Assembly: GCA_008638375.1 (NCBI GenBank)
Contig: CM018051.1
Coordinates: forward strand, 7,594,418 to 7,658,417
Length of the DNA stretch: 64,000 nt
Direction: 5' to 3'
Source: Nyssa sinensis
Lineage: Eukaryota; Streptophyta; Magnoliopsida; Cornales; Nyssaceae
Shown here: piece by piece, positions 9,665 to 22,005 of the stretch
How positions within the stretch are numbered: the stretch's first letter is position 1
Layout: every line of letters begins with the position of its first letter
Program-made: the position numbers and the translations under genes
Notes under the pieces: model-generated
Databases searched by the model: none
The model's input: only the letters and a program-made list of their open reading frames with translations
What the model was told of the DNA's origin: nothing

Positions 9665-11520
9665 GCATAAGTTATAAACCATTGATCCGAACTGATTTCT
9701 GTAAGTTCGTGCAAGTCTATTTTGTCATTTGTGAGGTGTTTGATGGGGTTTCGAGATAGTTAGGCCGATATCCGGCATTTTGGTCCGTCAAAACTCCAAA
9801 ATGGGCCTTTTCAGAGCAAAAACTTGCATAAGTTTCAAACCGGGCATCCGAACCCAATGCCGTAAGTTCGTGCAAGTCAATTTTATCATTTGTGAGGTGT
9901 TTTATGGGATTTTGGGGTGGTTAGGCCAATATCCAAAGTTTTGGTATGTCAAAACCCCAAAATGGGCCTTTTTGGAGCTGAAACTTGCATAAGTTTCAAA
10001 CCGGGTATTCGAACCGAGTTTCGTAAGTTCGTGCAAGTGTATTTTATCATTTGTGAGGTGTTTGATGGGGTTTTGGGCTCGTTTGGTTGATATCCGGTAT
10101 TTTGGCCTGTCAAAACTCCAAAATGGGCATTTTTGGAGCTGAAACTTGCATAAGTTTCAAACCGGGCATCCGAACCGAGTGCCGTAAGTTCGTGCAGGTG
10201 TATTTTATCATTTGGGAGCTGTGTGATGGGGTTTCGGGGTCGTTAGGCCGATATCCAAAGTTTTGGTCTTTCAAAATCCCAAAATGGGCCTTTTTGGAGC
10301 TGAAACTTGCATAAGTTTCAAACCGGGCATCCGAACCGAGTGTCGTAAGTTCGTGCAAATGTATTTTATCATTTGTGAGGTGTTTGATGGGGTTTTGGGC
10401 TCGTTTGGTTGATAACTGGTATTTTAGTCTGTCAAAACTCCAAAATGAGCCTTTTTAGAGCTGAAACTTGCATAAGTTTCAAATCAGGCATCCGAACCGA
10501 GTGCCGTTAGTTCATGCAAGTGTATTTTATCATTTTTGAGGTGTTTGATGGGGTTTTTGGGTGGTTAGGCCGATATCCGGGGTTTTGGTCTATCAAAACC
10601 CCAAAATGGGCATTTTTGAACCTAAAACTTGCATAAGTTTCAAACCGGCCATCCAAACCGAGTGCCGTAAGTTCGTGCAGGTGTATTTTATCATTTGGGA
10701 GCTGTGTGATGGGGTTTCGGGTTCGTTAGGCCGATATCCAAAGTTTTGGTCTGTCAAAATCCCAAGATGGGCCTTTTTGGAGCTGAAACTTGCATAAGTT
10801 TCAAACCGGGCATCCGAACCGAGTGTCGTAAGTTCGTGCAAATGTATTTTATCATTTGTGAGGTGTTTGATGGGGTTTTGGGCTCGTTTGGTTGATAACT
10901 GGTATTTTGGTCTGTCAAAACTCCAAAATGGGCCTTTTCAGAGCTGAAACTTGCATAAGTTTCAAATCGGACATCCGAACCGAGTGCCGTTAGTTCGTGC
11001 AAGTGTATTTTATCATTTTTGAGGTGTTTGATGGGGTTTTTGGGGTGGTTAGGCCGATATCCGGGGTTTTGGTCTATCAAAACCCCAAAATGGGCCTTTT
11101 TGGACCTAAAACTTGCATAAGTTTCAAACCGGGCATCCGAACCGATTACCATAAGTTCGTGCAAGTCTATTTTATCATTTGTGAGGTGTGTGATGGGGTT
11201 TCGGTGTAGTTAGGCCGATATCTGGCATTTTGGTCTGTCAGAACCCCAAATGGGCTTTTTTAAAGCTGAAATTTGCATAAGTTTCAAACCGGGTATCCGA
11301 ACTGAGTGCCGTAAGTTCATGCAAGTGTATTTTATCATTTGTGAGGTGTGTGATGGGATTTCGGTGTACTTAGGTCGATATCCAGAATTTTGGTATGTCA
11401 AAACCTCAAAATGGGCCTTTTTGGACCTGAAACTTGCATCCTTATATAATTAAATAAGTTCGTGCAAGTCTATTTTTATATGTGAAGTGTCATGCGGTTT
11501 GTAGGCCGTTAGGCCAAAAT
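9665..11520. repeat. 161-bp tandem satellite, 11 units, copy 1
   Basis: The marker GCATAAGTT recurs at 9665, 9826, 9987, 10148, 10309, 10470, 10631, 10792, 10953, 11115 and 11275, and a final CTTGCAT has its G at 11436, giving a period of 161. Units carry AAGTTCGTGCAAGTGTATTT and CCAAAATGGGCC-type motifs. Three units (10148-10630) are repeated as a group at 10631-11114, so the array has grown by a 483-bp higher-order duplication. ORFs on both strands here are by-products of the repeat. Confidence 0.95.
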
Positions 11521-11612
11521 CTTTTAAGGGGTTTTACGTAACATTTTCTATAAATAATAAATTAACCAAAGTAAATAATTTTAAAAACTTACCAAGGCTG
11601 ATCCGAGCCTCC

Positions 11613-13095
11613 TTACTGGCTGAGTATTGTCTTCATAAGAGTCTCTATTTGCATCTGCCGCTCCTTGAGCTCTGTCATCTCAATCCTCATCTCTGCATTC
11701 AGTCTCTCAGCTGCCTTAGCTCTCTGGGTGGCTGCCTCAGTTATCTAGGTGGCTGCGTGAAACCTAGCATTGCTCTCGACCGTAGAGGACGATGCCATCG
11801 GCTCCATCCCACTCCCTAAGCCACGCACATATCCGCGCCTCTTGCCCAGAACAGTCTCTCGTATCTGGTCATCGTTCGGCGGTTGCTTACCCTCAAGGTT
11901 CGGCCGAACACGATCTTGACCACCTCGTCCTAAAAAATCATAAATATTTGTTACTACTTTTAAACATTTTATATTAATATTAAATTCGTAATAATGGTAT
12001 ATAAATATTTTCTAACTTACATAAAGTCGCTGAGCTTTAGGCCCAGTCCAACCCTTCTCGGGATTGTAGTGCGTCTTGTGCCATAACTCAATAGGGCTGG
12101 GTGGTGCACTGGTCTCCTGGTCTCGCTGTAACAAATAAATAGTAGCTTGTGAAGATTGATTTCATGAATACATTATACAATAAGAAATTGATACATTTAT
12201 TAACTTACCATCTCATGCCTATACCTAACAAAAGAACGTGATCTACCACAGTGGGTCACCTTTTGCTTGCTTCTGCTCTCGCTATTTTTCTTACTAAGTT
12301 CCTACACTTGGCCAAAACAAAGAAGGTTAGTATAAATGATAATGATTCATCATACAACAAAAGTAATTTTGACAATTTTTACTTGGAATGCGTCACTAGC
12401 GAACCGGTCGCATAGTAACATCCAATCCTCCACCCCCACCCCTCTGTAAGGTCTGTCGCGAGGCTCTCTACCGGCTGCCACCTCTGCCTCGGAGTGCATG
12501 TGGAGCCTATGTCGGTAGTCCCTGAAATGGGTTCTCAAGTAATAGTCGACTGCCTTCATGACATGAGGCAGTTGGAGATCGATGTCAAATTTCTCCTGTA
12601 AAAGCATGTCATTGTCAAAACATTACGGCATAACATATGTTAAAATTTAGTTGAACACAATAATAAAAGACATACCTGGATATGCACATGAATATCCCTC
12701 CTCTCCGCGTCAGTGAACTGACTCCAGTCACTAACATGGAGTGGGGCGCGTAGCCAGCAAATGATGCCGACCTCCGTAATGAACTGTTGAGCCCACGTAG
12801 CAACAGGCTTCAGCAAGCTTGGAGGTATCTCAATCCGAAGGGGGGCGCCCCCCACTGCCTCCATCTGAACCTGCAAGCTGCGATTCTTCGACCTACCACG
12901 CCCTTGTCTAGGGGTGGTGGCCGAAGCTTTAGAAGAAACAAAATAGAAATAATTAGTACCATATTTATATAATCATTAATAAAAATGGAAACTATGCATA
13001 CCATCGGCTGTAGGATCGGTCGACCCTGCATATGAGGGGGAAAGGGTCGATGCGTCCTGCATAACTGCGCATCTGCGTGAACCTGGTCCAACCAT
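11613..13095 (-). pseudogene. TNPA-like second CACTA gene (Ptta/En/Spm type), copy 1
   Basis: A spliced gene from ATG 13095 to TAA 11613. Exon 1 encodes a short Ser/Thr/Pro-rich N-terminus and ends in GT; exon 2 (about 12926-12677) has RQGRGRSKNR and a conserved region with SDWSQFTDAERRDIH; exon 3 (about 12600-12383) has ...KAVDYYLRTHFRDYRHRLH and VEDWMLLCDRF; small exons follow; the last encodes KRRGYVRGLG and a coiled coil (ERLNAEMRIEMTELKERQMQ) before the stop. This arrangement fits the plant transposase family Ptta/En/Spm, which in related elements binds subterminal repeats. A TAG between the KRRGY part and the coiled coil, present in both copies, would truncate it. Exon limits are read by eye. 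Confidence 0.75.
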
Positions 13096-13267
13096 ATCTA
13101 CAAATAAAGTTTAAAAATAAAATTGTTTCTATTTAATCATAAAAATTAAAATCTTTATCGAAGTAAAAATGATTACCCATTACATCATAAAATTGAATAT
13201 CCATTACATTATAAAAGCCGAAAACCATTACACTTGATACTAACACATGTAACACCTATTACAATTA

Positions 13268-16200
13268 TTAATTTGAGTCTGTATCATCATCTGAACTTGA
13301 ATTTTCTTCATTCTCGGTACAATACACTAACAATGTGTCATCATCAAAATCACTTTCCTCGTCATCATTATCATTAATGAACATTGCATCCCTCGGATCT
13401 AATTGTGTGGTATTGGTAACGTCATAAGCTACGACATGAACTAGTTCTACATCAGTTCTATTCAACCGATACAAATTAACATCTCCCTGATCATGCCAGA
13501 CAACACCATCGTGGGCAGTTTGAGACTCTTCTTGTAGTGCCTCCTCAATCCTCTCCAACTCTTCATCTCCCTCGCCAACTTCTAGGACATCATAAACATT
13601 TCTAGTTTTTATTTTTTGGACAACATGCCAATCACCTCTTATTTTTGCGTCTTTCAAATAGAAAACTTGTTTTGCAACCAATGCCAAAACATACGGATCA
13701 TCTTTAAATGCCGTACGTGACGTATTAACACTTATGAAGTGCTTATCAATCTGCATTCCAGTCTTCTTATTACTTACATCCCACCAATCACATTTAAAAA
13801 TATACACAGAATGACTGTAGTAATAATGTAACTGTATGATGTCTTGTAAAACACCATAGTGTTCTACAGTTTGTCCTCCGTCACCATCTCTTTCAACAAG
13901 GACCCCGCTATTCTATGTTCACCGACTGACCTCACGTTCCCTCGTGTGAAATCGAACACCATCAACAATTAAACTGGTGTAGCAGGATATCCTTTGATCA
14001 GGACCACATGCCAAGGAATATAATTGATTGTACGCCTCAGGAGATTGTTGGTGGCGTAATAGCTTCATCTATTAGTTCAGTACAAGTACAAAATTAATTG
14101 AATACAAATGTATGAACTAATACAATTACAATTAATTGAAACTTATTCTTACACATTCTCCGAACCACTTTTGAAACAAATTTTGTTGTATTTGCTCCAG
14201 ATCAGAACTTGATACATGTTCGCTCTGAAGCTCGAGCGTATGCTCACTGCATAAGATGAGATATGTTATATGTAACTTACATTTGTATACTAACGTAGTA
14301 TTGCACTAATTTCGATAAACTTACTTAAAATATGGCAATGTCTCCTCGCAGTTGTTGAGCACGGTGTAGTGGGCTCTTTCCAAGTCTTGAGGATGACACC
14401 ATTCATATATACAGGCACCTATTGGCCGCAGAGTTTGATTAAACACCGCAAGGCCAGTTCGTTGTTGCCCTGGGCATCTATCAGAATTTCGCTCTTGACG
14501 ATTAAACCTTGTCTCAATATCTTCAAGATGAATAGAGCAGAAGGTGAGACATTCAGCATCAATGTAAGCCTCAGCAATTGACCCTTCCGCTCGTACTTTG
14601 TTACGCACATATTGCTTCAATGTGTGCAAATATCAGTTTTGATAATTAATCAGTTATAGATTAAAATAGTTAGGATGGATAGATAACACAATTCACAAAA
14701 TTAAATGTACCTTTCTATTGGATATATGCAACAGTATTGGATAGGTCTGCCGATTTTTGTCTCATGAGGCAAATGCACTGCTAAGTGGACTATGATATCG
14801 AAGAAAGCTGGAGGAAAAATCTGTTCCAACTTGCAAAGGATCACGACAACATCCCTTTCGAGCTTGTTAAGTACATCCACATTCAACGTTTTCGCACATA
14901 ATTCTCTAAAGAAGCAACCCAACTCAGTTAATGTAGTCGATATGTCATCGGTGAGATACCCACATAGTGCAACCGGAAGAAGTCGTTATAAAAGGACATG
15001 GCAATCATGGCTCTTCAATTCGGATATTTTCCCATCTATAACATTTACACACCGAGATATATTCGATGCGTATCCATCTGGGAACTTCGCCGATTTAAAC
15101 CACTCGCAAAACCTCATTCTCTCTGTGGATGATAACGTATACTGCGTAGGAGGTACGATATATTTATCACCGCTAGGTATTAGGTGCAGCTGTTTCCTTA
15201 TTCACAGCTCCTGCAAGTCCAACCGGGCTTTAACAGTATCCTTTGTCTTTCCTTCAATGTTCATTACAGTTCGCAGCACATTATCACATATGTTCTTCTT
15301 GATGTGCATCACATCCAAATTGTGCCTCAACTTAAGGTCTCCTAGTACGGCAAATCAAAAAATATGCTCTTCTTCGCCCAATTTAAGTCCACATCAGCAC
15401 GCTTCCTCTTCTTACTACCCGGTATCTTCCCAAACCTCACTGGTTGGATGACTGCCAATTGCGCCAACATGTCTTTGCCAGACAACAATGGAGGTGACAA
15501 TCTGCGCTCAATTTGTCCATCAAACAGATGCTTCTGCCGATTTCGCCAGCCATGTGATGGCGGTAGAAAATGACGATGGCACATGTAGCATATCTTCCTC
15601 CCATTTGACAAATGTAGGGAACATGCATTCTTATTGCAAACCGGACATGCCAGATACCCCTTAGTGCTCCACCCAAACAAGTTCCCTTATGCTGGAAAGT
15701 CATTTATGGTCCACAGTAATGCGGCATGCAATTGAAGTGTCTCATTCTTAGAGACGTCGTATGCCTCCACTCCCACCTCCCACAATTCCTTCAACTCGTC
15801 TACTAAAGGACACAAGTACACATCAATTTCATTACCAGGAGACTTCGGCCCTGGAATAAGCAACGACATGTAGATAAATGGTTCTTTCATACATTTCCAC
15901 GGTGGCAAGTTATACGGCACAAGCAACACCGGACACATGCTGTAGGCATTACTCATGTCACCGAACGGGTTGAAACCGTCGCTAGCCAGCCCAAGTCGTA
16001 CATTACATGGCTCATTTGCAAACCATTCGTGATTTGTCTCAAACTCAACCCAAGTTTGTGAATCTGCCAGATGCTTACATACATTTTCCTCAGCAACACA
16101 CTTCTCCTTATGCCACCGCATATCTTATGCCGTCTTCTGAGACATGTACAACCTTTGTAGCCTCGGTTTTAGGGGAAAATATCTCATCACCTTGTGCAGA

Positions 16201-16948
16201 ATTGTCTTGCTCTTTCCTTCATTCACCTTGTACCTGGGTTGGTGGCACACCGTATACTCCTTACATTGTTCAGTCTCCTTCCAAAATAACATGCAATCGT
16301 TTTTGCAAGCATGTATGGGAATATACTCGAGGCCCAAATCTCTTTATATTCTTTTTGCCTCGTAATATGATTTCGGAAGGGTCTCCTCAGTAGAAAGCAC
16401 TGCTTTAATCAATTCAATGGCCATATTAACTGATTTGTTACTCCAACGGTTGATGGTCTTAAGATGAAGGAGTTTCACCAGAAAGTCCAGTTTCGAAAAC
16501 TTATCACAACCCGGGTATAACGGCTGCCTTGCTTTCCTCAACAACGACTCAAACGCGGTCGATGGTCCCGTGTCACTCCTGTGACTACTCGCCCCAGTTG
16601 TAGCCCCTACAAGTTTGCCAGCATTTGTGGCAAGCCTTCGTAACCAACCCCAACATTATCACCAAAGTCATCATCGTCGTCTTCTTCTTCATCATCAAAT
16701 ACCACTCGAACGTCACGGCGTTCCTCGTGAAATTCTCAACACGTATACCTCTTGTCCATCTCGTGTTCGAGTAGGTGCTCTTTGGCCTCATCTATGTGCA
16801 TATAATCCCTATTATTACACCTCCTACATGGACATCTTATCCTATTTCTTCCATATGCAGATGCACGAGCAAACTCAATAAAATCTTTTATCTCCTTCAC
16901 ATACCCTAGAAAATGCCTGCCCCTCAAGTCCATCCAACTCTTATCCAA
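13268..16948 (-). pseudogene. TNP2-like CACTA transposase, copy 1
   Basis: Reads from ATG 16948: transposase-associated domain (MDKSWMDLRGR..., CRRCNN), then the TNP2 transposase core in pieces (16125-16544, 15687-16121 with LASDGFNPFGDMS, 15342-15680 with CPVCNK...CYMCHR), then a DUF4218-type region (14701-14922 with FPPAFFDIIVHLAVHL; 14321-14629) and a DUF4216-type C-terminus (13268 to about 14050, with CDWWDV and VFYLKD). Intron-like breaks with GT/AG edges lie near 14640-14710, 14248-14320 and 14050-14155. Several stops, for example directly after RYTC near 16735, show that it is decayed. The intact protein would cut the element ends. Acidic stretch EEEEDDDDFGDN near 16660. Confidence 0.88.
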
Positions 16949-17979
16949 TTTCGTTTACCTAATACAAGTCAAAAATGATACTCGTTATAAATATGAAACA
17001 TGAATCCTATTACCTCCAACTTCTCTCTAAGGGGTAAGGTGGTTCTATCCCATTCGTGAATGCACAATCTACATTGCAATCAGCAGCAAATCAAATGCTT
17101 GATTCCATTCGGACAAAATTTCGGCAACATCTCCCCACGGTTCTCCAAGTATACAAGATAGACGTTAGCACGCCTAAATATATACCAAGAGAACAATAGG
17201 AGACCGTACTGAAATTTTATCATAGTGAAATATTCAAGCATATGCGCTATTGATTGCAATGCAGATTTATGCATTCCCGAAATGTCCTCTCTGGACAATT
17301 CAAGAATTGATTTTCATACACACGAGCTCAATCACGAATAAATTTCGCAACAAGATTCACATGTGATGAAAATGACTCTCGAAAGGGACTAGGCTTACAT
17401 GAATGCAATTACATAATTGGTTTCTTAATCGTTTAATTATAAAAATGGTTGATTCATGGAATCAACACAAATTTATGCTTGTACTTTCTTAGAGAAAGGG
17501 GTAATTATATTCCAATATCAAAACAAAATTACTAATACCGTACACTACTGAGTCAGCAGGTTTGACAGTATTCAATCACATTGATGTGATTGAATGGCCA
17601 CTATAATACTGCCGAGTGACAACGATGAAAACTAAAAGCTAAAAACAAGGAAGCGACTACATCAATTTGACCCTTCACAAAAGCAACTAAATTAATATAA
17701 AACTCAAGTGTTTTTAGGCTATTCACACATCATTATCTATTGATTTAGTTAATACAGGGGACATATCTAATCTAAAGTCATAACACTTGAATGCTTGAAA
17801 AACATATTCATGGTATATATCACTTTTTTCATACTTAATCAACCCAGCCAATACAAATATAATATTGATGTTGATGTTGATGTTGATGCTAATATAATAC
17901 CAAATTACATCCATTAACTTGTCCATTTGACTTAATAAAATTGCACCTGCACCACCACTGATAAGAAAATTCAAAACTA

Positions 17980-18015
<36 letters not shown>

Positions 18016-18369
18016 AAGTTGCTTCCCTCTTAACATCATCATAAAGTAAATAGCAGTTTTTATATGTTTTTTTTTTTATTCTCAAGATAATATTAAAGTT
18101 CAACATTTATATACTTTTTTTTAAAAAAAGATGATAAGATAATTATGACATCACTAAACTAAGGAAGACGTTTCAAGGATTATTTCTTCCAAAAATTAAA
18201 TCAAATCAATAACATTAAACAAACACATTGTTGGCTGAGGAAATATCCTATTTTAGAAGAGAGAAATTAATAGTTTTTTTTAAAAAAAAATTTATAATAT
18301 TAATTATTACAGAGATAAAATAGTTATATATGTAATTATATATAATCCATTTATAAAATATCTTGGTAC
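16949..18369. other. CACTA 5' non-coding region, copy 1
   Basis: Upstream of the TNP2-like gene: AT-rich, with a GTTGAT run near 17868 and a (TA)n microsatellite at 17984-18013 that is longer than in copy 2. No supported gene. It ends at the N gap. Confidence 0.6.
17570..17595. repeat. perfect hairpin inside CACTA, copy 1
   Basis: An 11-base stem (ATTCAATCACA / TGTGATTGAAT) around a TTGA loop. A further pair CAGTATT / AATACTG flanks it. Identical in copy 2 at 53525-53550. Confidence 0.85.
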
Positions 18370-18469
18370 NNNNNNNNNNNNNNNNNNNNNNNNNNNNNNN
18401 NNNNNNNNNNNNNNNNNNNNNNNNNNNNNNNNNNNNNNNNNNNNNNNNNNNNNNNNNNNNNNNNNNNNN
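18370..18469. other. assembly gap, 100 N
   Basis: Exactly 100 unknown bases, the usual placeholder for a gap of unknown size. The left side lies inside a CACTA element and the right side inside a Ty3/gypsy pol gene, so the two sides are not biologically contiguous. Confidence 1.
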
Positions 18470-19016
18470 TGCCTTGGGGCCCGATATAGTCCGTGAGACC
18501 ACGGACAAGATACAGGTGATCAGGCAGCGTCTATTGACAGCTCAGAGCCGCCAGAGGAGCTATGCGGATAGGAGGCGGCGGCCCTTGGCATTTGAGGTGG
18601 GGGACCATGTGTTCCTCAAGGTATCTCCCAGACGGGGCTTGAGGAGATTTGGACGTGGTGGGAAGCTGTCGCCACGATTTATTGGCCCCTTTGAGATTCT
18701 GGGGAGAGTGGGTGAGGTAGCTTATAAGCTAGCCTTACCACCACAGCTGTCTGGGGTTCACGACGTTTTTCATGTATCGATGCTGAGGAAGTACCATCCC
18801 GACCCCTCACATGTACTTGATTGGGTAGATCTTCAGCTAGAGGGGGACGCTTCCTATGACCAGAGACCCGTAGAGATATTGGACTCGAGGGACCAGGTTT
18901 TGCGAGGCAGGACCATCCCTTTGGTCAAGGTTCGTTGGAACCATCATGGAGTCGAGGAGGCTACTTGGGAGCGTGAGGCCGAGGTCCGTACTAGATACCC
19001 CGATTTGTTTGATTAG
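18470..19016 (+). pseudogene. Ty3/gypsy chromovirus pol, C-terminal integrase and chromodomain
   Basis: About 182 codons open from the gap edge to TAG at 19016. It shows the integrase C-terminal tail (SYADRRRRPLAFEVGDHVFL, then KLSPRFIGPFEILGRVGEVAYKL and DVFHVSMLRKYHPDPSHV) followed by a chromodomain-like end (PVEILDSRDQVLRGR, VKVRWNHHGVEEATWERE). This order is that of plant Tekay/Del-type chromoviruses, whose chromodomain guides insertion into heterochromatin. The frame has no stop in the visible part, so the element may be recent; it is partial only because of the gap. Confidence 0.9.
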
Positions 19017-19082
19017 TGATGTATTTTCTTTTGTTTTAGTTATTTTAAATTTCGGGACGAAATTTCTGTAAGGAGGGAAGGA

Positions 19083-22005
19083 TGTAACAACCTGAAAATT
19101 TTTTTTTTAAATAAATAAAATTCTCAAGTTGTTGTTATTATTTTTTTTTTTATTTTTATTTTTATTATTATTATTATTATTATTATTGTTATGATGGATG
19201 TGTATATATATATATATATATATATATTAAATTGTTTGGTGTGCATATGTGTGTACATATGAGTGTGTATTTAAATATGTAAATATATATATATATATAT
19301 GTATATGTATATATATATGTTTAAAACAGTGTATATATAAATGTATAAAACAGTGTGTGTACGGTTGTGTGTGTGGGTGTGAGTAGATTGAGTGTGTTAC
19401 ACTCAATGAGGAGTGGGGGATGGAGTGTGTGAGTAGAGTTGTGTGTGGCAGTGGGGTTGCCAGAGAGTGGGTCGGATTTAGAGAGAGAGATATAGAGAGA
19501 AAATAAAGAGAGTGGTCTCGGGTGGAAAAGAAGAGAAGGAAAGAAAGAGAAAGAAGAGAGAAACAGAGAGAGAAAGGGTTCTAGACCGTGAAGGAGGAGA
19601 GGAGGCTCGAGGAGGAACCAGAAAGGTGGAAGTGGGCACGGCTAGAGAGAGAAACGGCCAAGAAAACTTGTAAGTGGGTCACTTCTGTTTCGATTTATTT
19701 TAGAGCATTTCAATTGATTTAAATTATAGAACCTTGTAGAGCATAGTGTGAGGATTAAAACGCAACAAAAATGATAGAAAACGGTTGAGAAATGAGGGAG
19801 AAAAATGGAGGTGCAGGTCACGGCCGTGGGGGAAAAATCTGGGTTTTCACCGTGATTGGAAGCTTCAAAACAATATTAAAATGCTCCAAAAACGTTTTAA
19901 AATGGTTTGGGATTGAAAGGGGCATCAAAAACACCAAGAAAATCAAGTTTGAAAACTTGATTTTCCTGAAATTCCGGCGACGTCGCCGGAGAAGACGACC
20001 GGAGGTCGCCGGAACCCTACCGGAAAAGCGGGGGGGGGGAGATGGGCACTGTGCGGGTCGGGTCGGGTCGGTTCTGGTCGGGTCGGGCTTGGGGCTGACC
20101 CGCCCCTGCCACGTGTCGCCCACTGGTTTTAAATTAAAAACTAATTGGGGGCGTTTGGTTACAGAGATAAGAAATTAAAAGATTTTAAATTGAAATAGGA
20201 ACAGGGATATCCTATCCCTGTTCTGGATAAGCCCTGTTTGGTTAACCTAATTTAGAATAACAAATTAAACTAGTTTTAATTTGGACCTTTTTGAAATTTG
20301 AACCTTTGAGAATTTGAACCTTTTGAATTTGAACCTTGACCTGAACTTTCAGAAATTACGAATTGACCCCCCCAACTATTAGAAATCACACTTTGACCCA
20401 CCTGATTAAAATATTAATAAAATATTAATTAAATTAATTAATTAATTATTTAATTTAATTAATTAAATATTCAAATAAATTCCGGAGTCCAAATGGGACA
20501 AGTCATTAGTGTATTTTGACTATCTCGGCCATTCTGAGACCAATGGTGAGGTCCGTTTTACGAGACGGGGTCCCGAAAAATAAAAGACACGTAGCAACGT
20601 GTAAAATTACCAAAATACCCCTAACTTGAAACACTGTCAGACGAATTCCGAATTAGGTAAACAAATAGTGGAATTTTATTATCTCGAACATTCCGGACTC
20701 AACCATGGAGTCCGATTTGTGAAAAGAGATCACGAAATGTAAGGACCCGTGTAAAGTACAAAATGACTGTTTTGCCCTTTTTGACCCAGATGCCCAAATT
20801 GAATTCTACGAAAGCCTAAACTTATTTTCTTCAACGTCCCGGATTCAACAGTAGAGTTTAATTTAGCAAAGTAGAAGCTTATAAGATAAAGACGTAAAAT
20901 TTGATGAATAGCGTAATTCAAGTGACGATTAAACTGAGTTTCATGTTATGAATTTTAGGGACACGGAAAGGCAAGGAGAAGGTGACTTGACCTTCAGTGT
21001 TCTTACGGTGGTTTCACTTGACTACGAGTATACCTTTCTGGTTTGAGATCGATTACCAGGTACGATATATTGTGCTAAGTAAGAAATAGAATTGAGATTA
21101 GGAATGCTTGCTTTGCTGTGTAAATTGTTCACATGTTTGCCCGAGTGTTCACATGTTTACGTGCTATGTGCTATCTTGTTTAGTTGAATGATGATTATGA
21201 GTATATCGCATGTATTAACGTGGTGTGTGAAATATTCTGCTTGAAGAACTGTCGAGGTTATGAATTGTACACTTGAAAGCATATTTTACGTATGACTGAA
21301 ATGTATCATTGGGATTTCATTATGACATGATGAGATTAGTGCATATTGGCATGGTGTGATTCCTTGGGCATGGCGTGGGTAAGCACTTGGTGCTTTGCAT
21401 TATGAGGGTGCAGATCCTGTGGTGAAAAACCCAAAATCGGCCATTAGGTACTTGCGAGCCTGACGGATTCCGGACCGTGAAGCGAGACATAAGTGGCGGT
21501 ACTCATGCCAGCGGAGAATGACCGTATCATGAGACATGAGTGGCATAGAGTTGCATGGGTGTGTCATGCATATTGCTCATATACTGTATACTGTCTATAT
21601 ACTGTCATCATGATATAGAATGCCACGTAGAAATAACTGTACACTCGCACATGCCACGACCTTAGTTTTGTTTCTTGCATTAGCATTATATTGTACCAGC
21701 ATGTTGAGCTGACCCCTTTAGTGGGGCAACATTTCAGATGATGTTCCAGCTGTGCGGGATATAGAGATGGTTTGATTGAGGATTATATTGGGCCCGATGG
21801 GCGCTTGTGATATTATGTAAGGGCATAAGCCCGAGACTGTATTTCATTTTGAATGTTGTGAACCAACGGACCAGACTTTATGTATGTATTAGAACTGTGT
21901 ACGGAATGTATGAGAATGCCATTGTTATCTTTTATTTCTTTATTATTTTAATTTCCTTTGTTCCGTTACTCGCGCCTCGGGTTCGCCGGAATTCGGGGCG
22001 TGACA
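19083..22005 (+). repeat. 3' LTR of the Ty3/gypsy element
   Basis: A polypurine tract (AAGGAGGGAAGGA) precedes TGTAACAACC at 19083; the right end is GGGGCGTGACA at 22005, a TG...CA pair. The length of 2.9 kb fits Tekay-type elements. It contains TA microsatellites (about 19204-19229 and 19277-19319), a GA-rich stretch near 19480-19580 and GGGTCGGGTC repeats near 20060. CTACT at 22006-22010 may be the target duplication; its partner is in the gap. Confidence 0.85.
20200..20222. repeat. perfect hairpin within gypsy LTR, possible MITE remnant
   Basis: AACAGGGATA / TATCCCTGTT around a 3-base loop. GTTTGGTTA motifs lie on both sides (about 20153 and 20237), which looks like a small inserted MITE or a structured LTR element. 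Confidence 0.55.

Larger units (their letters stand above)
4574..18369. repeat. duplicated block, copy 1 (13.8 kb), partner 40938-54317
   Basis: Collinear, direct-orientation match to 40938-54317 with scattered substitutions. It begins at TACTTGATTGAC and runs up to TCTTGGTAC directly before the N gap. The two copies differ in length by 416 bases, explained by three extra 161-bp satellite units here and two extra 33-bp units in copy 2. Contents: small ORF, minisatellite, truncated copia LTR, 3' copia pol, and most of a CACTA element. It may be a real segmental duplication or an uncollapsed haplotype. Confidence 0.95.
8801..18369 (-). mobile_element. CACTA (En/Spm) element, copy 1, cut by assembly gap
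   Basis: Starts with CACTACAAGAAAA directly after TAC in the copia integrase region, as in copy 2. Its genes run on the minus strand, so this is the 3' end of the element. It contains subterminal repeats, a 161-bp satellite, a TNPA-like gene and a TNP2-like gene. The remaining roughly 2.3 kb, including the 5' terminal repeat, is missing at the N gap. Confidence 0.92.

Noticed and set aside
9780..11453. Many 60-136 codon ORFs on both strands
   Set aside because: They recur every 161 bases or its multiples and are translations of the satellite unit in several frames; no known domain.
9665..11520. Regular repeats that might be read as a CRISPR array
   Set aside because: Direct tandem units of 161 bp without unique spacers, in a plant nuclear transposon.
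14792..15451. 219-codon plus-strand ORF (also 50746-51300)
   Set aside because: Antisense to the TNP2-like transposase, with no domain of its own; the sense strand carries the recognisable motifs.
18370..18469. Direct CACTA-gypsy junction as a nested insertion
   Set aside because: The two sides are separated by a placeholder gap, so no biological junction is observed.
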